This document shows positions 50,201-61,207 of a stretch of DNA of 64,000 bases, one piece after another (within the stretch, counting starts at the first letter, position 1; each line of letters begins with the position of its first letter). This DNA is from Castor canadensis. Taxonomy: Eukaryota > Chordata > Mammalia > Rodentia > Castoridae. The stretch is taken from positions 154,333,779 through 154,397,778 of the forward strand of contig NC_133393.1 in NCBI RefSeq assembly GCF_047511655.1, in the 5' to 3' direction. The translations under genes and the position numbers were made by a program. Under the pieces are notes generated by a model that was given only the letters and a program-made list of their open reading frames with translations, was not told where the DNA came from and searched no databases.

Positions 50201-53200
50201 TACTCACAAAAGGCAACTGATGAAGCTTTAAAAGTCATTATTTCAATTCCAGAGTACCAAAATTATTAAATTATTCTCTTTGTGACTGTCATCTACCTTG
50301 TTTCCAGGTTTTTGCTAACATAAACAATGCTACAACAATGTACCTGTATATATACCTCAAGTGTCGGTGTTTTTATTTCATACAATACATTCCCTAGAGT
50401 GAGATTAACTGGTCAAATATATTATTGTTTTTATTTTGATGTTGGATTGCTTTCCTGAAAGCTGTAACAATCCACACTTCTGTAAACAATGTATGAGTAT
50501 TCTTTTCCTTATGTATTCACTAGCATTATCTATATTATTTTTCCAAGCAAATAACTATAATAAGCAAACTTAATTTGTATTCCTCTGAAAACTATATTCT
50601 ATGTTGAGTGTTTCTTCATGGTTACTGGCCACAATGGCTTCTTCCAGTGAACTGTATCATCCTATCATTTCCCCAGATATCCTCATATTGCCTCTGACAT
50701 CAATTTGTAAAGAATTATTTAGTAGCATAGAACCTAACGGCTTCAATTAAAACTTGAAAATATATAGAAATGGCTTTTATTTTCATTTAAAAATTGATTT
50801 ACATTCAATTTTTAAAAAAATTTTTGAGATAAGGCTTTATAGCCCAGGTTAGCCTGCAACTCTCAATCCCACCGCCTCCACCTTTCAAGTGCTGGAATTA
50901 TAGGAGTGTACCACAACACCTGGCTTGACATTTAATTTTTTAATCCATCTGAATAAATATATACATATATTTACATTTTATATATAAAATGAGGCACAAA
51001 TTTACTTTCTCCAGATTTGCCAATGCCATTTATTAATCTATCCTTTCCCCACTGAACTAAAGTGTCATCTTTGTTGTCAAATATACAGGGTCGCTTTCTG
51101 GGATTCTCAATTCTTTCTCACTAATCTGCCCACTCCTATACCAGTACCAGTCAGCTTAATGTGATTACAATGTCTTTTCAGGGTACAGTGCTTACTGATT
51201 AAGTCCTACCTTACACTTTTGTAATTTTTTTTTGAGACACGGTCTCACTATATTACTGAGACTGGTCTCAACTCCTGAGCTCAAGTGATGCCCGCATTTC
51301 AGCCTCCCAAATAGCTGAGATTACAGGCGTGTACCACCATGCCCCTGCAGCTAAAGATATAGACAGATACACAGACATATACCATCTCTCTCTATATATA
51401 GGTAGATATACACCATCCTCAGGAAATTCTTACAGGAATTAGAAGATCTTTTTTTTTTCATTTTTGTTTTTTTAGAAGATCATTTTATCAATTAAGAATC
51501 CTTGGGCTAGAGGTTGATGGTATGGCTCAAATGGTACAGCATCTGCCTAGAAAGCACAAAGCCCTGAATTCAACCAAAGTACAACCAAAAATAAGATTCC
51601 TTGGGCTGGAGTCATGGCTTGAGCAGTAGAGTGCCTGCCTTGCAAGTACGAAGCCCTGAGTTCAAACCCTGTACCTCGGAGGGGGTGAATATAATCAAGG
51701 TATGTTGTAAGCACATGGAAGTATCACAGTGAACCCCCTATACAACTAATATATGCTAATAAAATATTTTAAAAGTCCTTGGTAGTATTTTAATTAAAAT
51801 TGTATTCAAGGGCTGGAGATGTAGCACAGTGGCTAAGTGTTTGCCTAGTATGCACAAGGCCCTGAGTTTGATCCTCAGTATCAAAAAAATTATATTCAAG
51901 TTATGTATTAACTGGAGGACTTCTAACCTGTGTACCTTTTCTTTCAGTTTTGTCTTTCATGTCAGTTTTCTAATAGTTACTATGTTCTTATATTTACATT
52001 AATGCCTACTGTGAGCAGACTTTATTTTCTATTTTAGATGCTTCTTGACAGTATAGTATCAAGAAAAACTATAGATTTGTATTTATCTAGCCCTCCAATA
52101 TCTAATTACTATTGTTATTATTTTTGAAACAGTCTTGCTATGTAGCCCAAATGGGTCCTGAACTCACAACCCACCTTGCCTTAGTCTGAGTGCTGAGATT
52201 ACAGATATGCACCACAATGCCCAATCCCATTATCTTGTTAACTCTAGCAGCTTTTGTTGTGAGTGGTATTGGAGATTGAACCCAGGGCCTCATGCTCTAC
52301 CACTTATGCTACATGTCCCTCGGGCCTTTTGTTTTTTTATTTTGCTTTTAAGATAGGGTCTCAGTGACTTCAGTAACTTTTGTCCAGGCTGGCCTCAAAC
52401 TCAAGATCCTCCTGAGTAGTTGGGATTATAGGCATGAGCCACCACATCCAGCAAATCTAGTAGCTTTTAAAATACCAGTCTTATCAGCAAGTTTTCTCTT
52501 CTTTTTTTAAAGATTTATACAAATTATTTCATTTTGTCTCTTAACTATTTATTATAAATTCAAGACTGCTGAATAATGGTGACAGCAGACATCTACTTCC
52601 TGATTTTAATGAAAATTATTTTAGTGTTTCATCATTTAAGTAATTCATTATTACTTTTTTTTTTTTTTGGTACTGGGAATTGAACCCAGAGCCTCACACT
52701 GTATCACTTGAGTTACCCTCTCCCCAGCCCTTTTGTTTTTTGTTTTTGATAGGATCTTGCTATCTTTGCCTGTGCTTGCTTTGAATTTATGACCCTCCTG
52801 CCTCTGCTTCCCAAGGAGCTGGGATGACAGATGTGTGCCACCATACCTGGTTAATTTCTTTTCTTTTCTTTTTTTTTTTGTAGTGCTGGGGACTGAACCC
52901 AAGGCCTTACTCATGCTAGGCAAGCATTCTACCTGAGCTATTAGTATTGAATAAGAGCTACATATTTAAATTGGGACTCACTGTTGAATTTTATCAAATG
53001 CCTCTTTTATATCTGATCATATGATTATTTCTCCTGCCTTTAATTCACTAATGTCATAGATTATAATCTGTCATTGTCATAATATATAATGTCATAATTT
53101 AAGTAACAAATTTTATCCAGTCAGATGTATTATTTTACTATGTTGATGACTAACATTTTATTTAGAAATTATGTGTTTATATTCATAAGGGAAGCCAGTC

Positions 53201-56200
53201 TTTAGTTTCTTTTTTTGTACTATCTTTATAGTCCTTGGGTTTGAAGTTTTACAAGCTTTATAAAAGCAGATGGAAAGCCTCCATCTTTTTCTATGACCTA
53301 AAATGATTTAAAGAACATTAGAATCCATCTGGTCACACAGTCTTTTTTCAGATTGTGGTAAAATATGTATGTAAAATGTGCAATCAATCTCCAACATCTC
53401 TTTTCATCTTGCAAAACAGAAATTCTAAACCCATTAAATAGCTCATCGCTTTCTTCTCCCCAAAGTCCTACTATCATCATTCAACTTTCTATTTCTATGA
53501 ATTTATCCACTTAGGGACCTCATGGTAATGGAATTATTCAGTATTTGTCCTTTTTGCAACTGGCTTATTTTACTCAGAATAATTTCCTCAAGGTTTATCC
53601 ATGTTGCAATGGGTGCCAGAATTCTCTTCCTTTTTATAGCTGAATAATAAATGGACAGATCACCCCAGAACCCAAGACACCATTCCTACCCAACTTTCAC
53701 CTGGTTCAGTGAGATACATAGGAAGAAACTTAATATGGACATGGGTAAGAAGCAAGATTCATTCTAAGTTGCCATCTTCCCAGAACTTTCTCTATACCTA
53801 TGCTTAAGTTTGTAAAATCTTTAAAAGCTGAATGTATCTATACCCTAGTCTAAAACATAAAATGTGGTCTTACACTTACAGAAAAAGATTCAAGTTAGTC
53901 AAGTAACCTTGTCACAGTATCTCCTTGAATTAAAAACTGATAATTTATGTATATAAAAGAATGTTAATAGGAAATGTGAAAAAATAATCTATTGAATTAG
54001 TGTCGTTAAGGATGACATTTCAGATAAGTGGGGGATTTTTATAAACTGGTAAGCTTGCAGTAGAAAGAAATATTACTGAGTTTCTTTTGTGATGTTCAAA
54101 AGAAGTAGGCCTTCTTCCTTTTCTTTCTTTCTTCTTGGCAATGCTGTGGATCACACTCAGGGCCTCATAGATGCTAGGCAACTTCTCTACCACTGAGTTA
54201 CATCCCTAGTTCAGAATTAGAGGTCCTTCTAAGCACAACACATTGTAAAATCCAGAAGTTACACAATATTTGTAAGTTTGGATCATGAAAATTAAAACAC
54301 ATATATGAACAAAAAGAACAAAGTCAAATGTTAAACATAACTGGTGATAAAAAGCAATGAACTTTTGGCAAATGTCAAAAACATTAGGCTAAAAAAAAGA
54401 AAGGATATATCACACAAGGCCACTTACTGCATGATTCCATCTACATGAAAGCTGAGAAGAGGGGAACTGTAATGACAGGAAGTAGATTGGGTTGCCAGGG
54501 CCTAAGGGACTCAAGGGCAAGAGCTGGCTGAACACAAAGGAGTTTGGGAGTGGGAGGGGATGGGAATGCTCTATATCGTAAATGTGGTGCTTGTTACATG
54601 ACTACTTACATCAGTCAAAACTTTTACGTGAACCGCACACTTAAAACTTGTGACTGTCACTGTATAAAATTACACCCCAATAAAGTCAACTAAGAAGTCA
54701 GAGAAAAAGGCTGGATGCAAGTGGCTTACACATGTAATCCTAGCTACTTGGAAAGATGAGACTGGGAAGACCGCAGTTTGAGGCCAGCCTGGGTAAACAG
54801 CTTGCCAGAACCCACCTCTACAATAAGCAGAGAAAAATGGACTGGAGGTGTGGCTTAAGCCCTGAGTTCAAACCCAAGTGCCACGAAAAAAAAAAGTCAG
54901 AGAAATACAACATATATGAGTAAGGACAATTTACTTATTATATGAACAATTTTTCAAATAGGTAATAAAATAACAATACAAAAATGTGCATGGAAAATGG
55001 ATAGTTTACAGAATTTATTTGTACCTAAGAATAATTTATATGCAATTGTTCTCCTTAATTTTCCATAAGTTCTATGACATGGATTTATACCTTTAGCTCG
55101 TGGACTAGCTGGCTTCTTTTATCTCTTAGACTCTTTAGCTCTTTCTCATCCCAGCATTTAGCTTTGTGTTTTAAGTCACTTGATCCTCCAGAAATCACCC
55201 CAGATTTTAAAAATAGTGTTCCATCAAGCGCTACTGTCTGTAAAATAAAAAATAGTTTACTTTGATGTGGCAATTTCTATGCTGAGAATCTGTAGTTTAT
55301 GAAGGAATACAAGTAATCCACAAACACAAAGCCCATTTTGTTAAGGCCCAAAGTAATCCGAGGTGACAAATTAACAGCAATCACAAAGGTTAAAAGTAAG
55401 TTGTGTATTAGTTCCAAACATATTCAATATTGAGAAACAAAAACTATTAATACTTATATTTAATATAAATAGTCTGCATTACAAAATCTTGTGTTTTAAA
55501 GGCTCTAAAATACATGTCAGATATTATAAAAATGGCCTTAATTACTTCAGGATACCCAAAATATCACATTCTCCAAAATGAATATAAAACTGAAATCAAG
55601 AAAAAAATTTAAATGGAGGCAAGGTATAAAACAGCCTGGAGTAATAGTACTCTAAGTAAGTATGCATATGTCTTACGGAATAAATGAAATCAGCATTTTA
55701 CAAATGTTTGTGGTTAATAAGTCAAAGTAGGAGACCACCTGTGAGAGGGACTAAAAGCATATAATGTGAGATGACCCCCCCCACCCACAAAAAAAAAAAA
55801 GGAAAAAAGGCCAACAAATAGTCTCATTCATTACTTCCTTCAAGATATTCCCTTCCTGACAGCTTTGTCCTGAGATACCCCACATCAGGGACTGGAGCTA
55901 GTGAAGTATGGTGCTAACACACAAAGAACTATTCTAAGTAATATATAAACCTAGTGTTACAACAGAAAGTGGTAATAGTAGAAACATACTCAGAGCAATC
56001 TGAAAGTATAAAACCGGGGGAGGGTGTCCCAACCTAGCCTGAGGTCCACAGAAGCCTCCCTGAGGAGGTGAAAGATAAAGGCTTCCAACCCTATCTTATC
56101 TTAGGTACTAGTTACAGTTAGTTACATTTAACAGAAAACTCAGTTTATTTATCTCTCACAAAATGGAATTCTGGAGAAAGCACTCCAGGGTCCCCAGTTA

Positions 56201-59200
56201 ACAAGAAGCCAGAGCGCTTGTATAACAGTTCTCTACCATCCTTAATACCTGGAGTATGCCTTTCTGGAAGAGCCGGGGGAGCCCTTTCCTCCCAGGTGTT
56301 AGAGCTGCTCATTAGAGCTGCACTGGCCCTTAGAAAGAACACTAGGTCTCTACCTGACACCAGCAGCAGTGGCCATAGAGACTGAACTTCTGTTGCTAAG
56401 TTCTGGTCTAGTCAGACAACTTTCTTGAGCAGTAATCCCACTTGGACAAACTAAGTTTACTCTTCTGATTTCCTCATGTAGTATGGAGCAGTTTCTCTTT
56501 CCTAGAATATGTTCAGCTCATGCTGCTTTTGTCTAGCCAAAGCACACCTCTCTATGGAATGAAAGGTGAGGAATCACACAGGCTCCACTGCTTCTCTGCT
56601 TCTGGTCCTCAATAAAACTGACTTTACCAGTACACTGTCTATGTATGTCTGTTATGTGAACATCTTCAAAGTTATCACGCATCCAAGATGACCCCCAGAG
56701 TTTTCTTTTGGTCACCGTGCCTGTGTTTCAAGAAAGACAGGAAGAGCCCAACCAAGAAACTTTCCTGGCAGGCCTTCCAATGACTTCCATTACATCCAAA
56801 TGTCCACTCCTAGCCCTTCCCACAAAAAAGTCAAGGTTCTGAAGAAGAGGGCAAAGAGAGGTGTTAATCATGCAGTTTTGGCCTCTGACACAAACAAGTA
56901 GGAGGGAGATAGGGGAGTGGTGGGATGCTGGCAGTGGGGCACAGATGAGTAACACAGCCTGTGAATGAGTTTGCATGTGTCACAGGGATGGGCTGGGGAA
57001 AGAAGGGGCATAAAAGAGTTTGGAATTCCTGGGAAGAGTTGAGGAGTAAGAGATGAAGCTAGCAGACAGGCCAGATCATGGAGAAATTTATAAGACATCA
57101 AAGAAAGAAGGTGGATGGAATTCCAATGATGACTAGTGGAGCATAGAGAGGGAATGAGGAGAAACAGAGAGGGGCTTAGATGGATGGCGCTGGTAATTAT
57201 TTGGAAAATGGATTGGAATAAGCAAAGCCAGCAGTCACCACCTCTGAAGGAATTCCCAGTAACACCCAGGGTGAAGAAAAGGAAGATTTGAGAAATACTT
57301 AAAGAGAGAATATTTGGGAAACAACAGAATTTCACTCATTTGGCTGGAAGAGTGGAACCAAAAGCTGAGTTGAAGAATACAAATGATTAATCAAGATTTA
57401 GTAAACAGAAAATGAATTTAGTTTCAGATCATACTTGATGTCTGAAAGTTTACTTGTTTTATTTATGTACTTTTTATTTTATTTGCTTATTTTATTACTT
57501 TATTTTACTTATTCATAACAAATATTTTCTGTGAAAATTTAATTCTCATAGATTATAATAAAAATTTTACTGTAGACAAAAGCTACAAATACTAATTAAA
57601 AGAGACAAGAACTGATCCTAGGTGAAAAAGAACAAAGTATAATTAATAATTTAGACTATTAAAGTAAGAAATTACTGACTAGGTGTGGTGGCTCATGCCT
57701 GTAATTCCAGCTACTCTGGAAGTGGAGGTCTGGAGGATTGTAGTTCAAAGCCAGCCCAGGCAAAAAGTTAGAGAGTCCCCATCTCAACCAGTAAGTTGGG
57801 AGTGGTGGCTGTCATTCCAGCTATATAGGAAGGAAGGATTGGGGTCTAGGCCTGCCTAGGCAAAAATGCAAGACCCTATTCCAAAAAACAAAGCAAAAAG
57901 GATGGGGTTGGTGTGGCTCAAATGATAAAGCGCCTGCCCCGAGCTAAAATCAAAGTACCGCAAATATAAAAAAACATGGGAGAAATTACTGAATGCAATT
58001 AAATAAGGAAAATGTATTACTATAAATATTGGGATTGGTAATTGACCATTTGCAATAAAAAAGCTAATACACATATCTAACAATACACATCAAAATAATT
58101 CCAGACAGATTTAAATTAGAATATAAAAAGTAAAACCACTGAAAAAAGGTGAAGAAAATTTAAGTAAATATATATTTGCTCTAATAGTAAAGATCTAATT
58201 ATATGTATAAAAACAACGCAATAAAATGACCAGGACCCAGGCCAGCCTAGGCATAAACATGAGACCCTACTCAAAAAAAAAAGCTGACTAAAATTTTGAA
58301 ATACTGTTCAGAATAAGATACAACCCATTATGAACAAGAGAAAAACCATAAATATTTGTTAAATGAAGGAATGAACAGTTATGTTCATGTGACTTTTTAA
58401 AATTGACCATGCAATCTCTAAAAATCCATTTTACAGGTATATAAAAATCAACTTCCATATTAAGTAGCAAAATAAAGAAGACACCTTAATAGCTAACTTA
58501 ATACACCTGCTTAAGCTTCGGACGTAGAAATTGGTGATGGTGATTACTGAAAGACAGTGATCACATTATCATTACTATTATCACTGAGAGAAGCACCAAA
58601 ATGTATGCAACACTGTTAGAGAAATGAATGCATTGAACACTGGGAATTTTTTATAAGAATACCTTGTTTTGTATTAATTTCCAATTCTGGACATTCTAGA
58701 CAAATGTCAATAGTAAAGCGACTACTACTCTTTGAGAGCTATTTGTCAGATAACCCCATAACAGCACTATACCTGTTATTCCATCTAAGTTTCATGGCCC
58801 TATGAAACAGATACTATTATTTTCCCAGTTTCAGATGAGAAAAGCTAAGATGAGGGGTTTGGAAAGTTGCCTAAAGCCACATAACTAAATACTAAGTAGC
58901 ATAATTGCTCTTATTTTATGGGTTCTGCCCATCAATACTATGCTATACTTCATCACAAATGTAATTTAAAAATTGCATCAAAAGGCATAGGTAATTATTT
59001 TCTGAATAGGACACCAACTGCCCAGGAAATACGAGCAAAAATTGACAAATGGGACTGCATCAAATTAAAAAGTTTCTGCACATCAAAATAAAGTTACCAT
59101 AATCAAGAGACACCCCACAGAGTGGAAGAAAATCTTCACCAGCTATTCAACAGATAAGGGATTAATATCCAGAATTACAAGTATCTAAAAAAAAAAAACT

Positions 59201-61141
59201 AAACAGCAAAAGAATAATCCAGTTAATAAACTGGCAAATTGAACAGGTAGTTCTCAGAAGAATAAATACAAATGCTAAAAAACACATGATAAATAAGCAG
59301 CATTCTTAGCCATAAAGAAAATGCAGATCAAAACCACACCAAGATTCCATCTCGCCCCAGTCAGGCTGACAATTATCCAGAAAACAACCAACCAAAAATA
59401 TTGGCAAGGGTTGTGAGGGAAAATGGTGTTGGTGGAATATAAACTAGTGCAACCACTATGAAATCAGTATAAAGGTTCCTCAAAAAAATAAAAATAGACT
59501 TATCTTTCACCCTGTCATACCACTCTTGGGCATACATGCAAAGGAATGTAAATCAATATCCAAGAGAGATACCTGCATACCTATGTTTAGTACAGCTCTC
59601 TTCACAACAGGCAAACTGTGGAAATAGCCAAGGTGCCCAACAACTGATGAATGAATAAAGAAAATACGGAGTTGTGTGTGTGTGCACGTGTGTATACACA
59701 TACCATAGAATATTATTCAGCCATAAAGAAAAATGAAATGATGTCATTTGTAGGAAAATGGATGGAACTGGAGATCATCATGCTGAGCCAGATAAGCCAA
59801 GCTCAAAGGCAAACTACTGCAAGTTCTCACTCATTTGTGATACCTTGACTTAAAATGATGATGATGACAATAATAATAATGGAACGTGAATGCACACAGG
59901 GGACCGTGGGGGGCAGTGGGAGGGGAGAGGAGGAAAGGACAGGACACTGAGGGTGGAAATGATGGAAGTATGCTAGATGTATACATATGAAAACAGCAAA
60001 ATGAAACCCACCAACACTGAAAAGGGGGGAGGGGGAAAGGAGGGCTGGGAATACAATGGAGAGAGAACCTGTTCAAGTACATAGTATGCATTTATAAAAG
60101 TATCATAATGAAATGCCCTCATTATCAATGCTAACTCAAAAATGAAAAGTAAGTATCAATGTAGATAGGGACAATGTATTTTTAGTGCAATGTGCACTCA
60201 ATTTTGTAACATGCCTTTTTCACTTGTCAGTGTGCTGCAGACAATTTTCAATGTGGTTTATGTGGATTTTCCTTTTTCCACTTATTGGCTGCACAGTGTT
60301 CAACTGCATGAGTAATTTATTTTATTACAGTTCATTTCAGCAACAGTGCCCAAAACATAGAAAACTCAATAAATATTGGCTTTTACATTCACACACGTAT
60401 TTCTTTTATCTCCTTACTTATACTTCTCATTCCTAAAATTATTTATGTTTTGTATTTTTCTTAGGTACAGATTTCCAGAAATATGTGTATTTTAAAGAAT
60501 AAACTCTATTGATCAAATCTATTAAAAAAAACTATGTCGGATTATTTGCTGAGCTAAATACAAATTATTCAGGTGAGAACAAAACAGTATTTTTTTTCTT
60601 TATTCATATGTGCATACATTGTTGGGGACATTTCTCCCCCCTGGCCCCTCAAAACAGTATTTTTAAAACCAAAATATTTTCTTTTTAATTTTTTTAGCAC
60701 ACTTTATCCCAAAAGACAAAATTATTCTCTTAAGAGTAGTCTGTAATTTCATTTTAGTTGTGCTGTTATAAATTCAGTTGTATTAAACCTTGAATGTATA
60801 AAAGAACAGTTAGCATCTCCACTAAGCTATGTTAAGAATCCAGAATATAAAGTAAGCACCTAAAACCTTTTCTGTTATTCAAAATACCATGTACTTGTAC
60901 AGGCAAATGCAGGGAAAATCCAGGGTTCAGCAAGGACATTTATTCCATATAAAGAAAAAAAATCAACTGCCTTAAGATACTGATAAATCTAATTTCTAAA
61001 ATACAACTTATGATGTTGGGAAATGCTATAGAAGTTAATTTTTTAAAAAGTCAACTAAAAATTTTAAAAACCTGAAAGCCATAATTACCTTAGGCTCTAT
61101 GTTGTTTTTCCTTATAAAAGAGAACATATGAAAGCATACAG

Positions 61142-61207
<66 letters not shown>

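Larger units (their letters stand above)
49990..53185 (-). mobile_element. Old L1 mosaic, minus strand, split by SINEs
   Basis: Antisense L1 text at about 50270-50640, 50935-51220 (atttgccaatgccatttatt, cctataccagtaccagtcag), 52460-52655 and 52942-53185 (atttttatcaaatgcc-type text). Younger SINEs separate the parts. Confidence 0.6.
49712..55090 (-). other. SMC1B intron (5.4 kb)
   Basis: Densely filled with old antisense L1 pieces (about 49990-53650), SINEs (50821, 51224, 51506, 51604, 51811, 52110, 52655, 54125, 54708) and a + strand L1 3' end (about 54290-54690). Confidence 0.75.

Noticed and set aside
51506-51900. Regularly spaced similar units, CRISPR-like at first glance
   Set aside because: The units are retrotransposed SINEs of about 80 bp with target duplications in a mammalian intron.
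56868-57335. 155-codon minus-strand open frame
   Set aside because: It lies in an SMC1B intron in an L2-like stretch, has no homologue I recognise and contains no splice-supported link to SMC1B.
59651-59848. 65-codon frame with repeated Cys-Val
   Set aside because: Late L1 ORF2 text with a GT microsatellite inside; not a separate gene.
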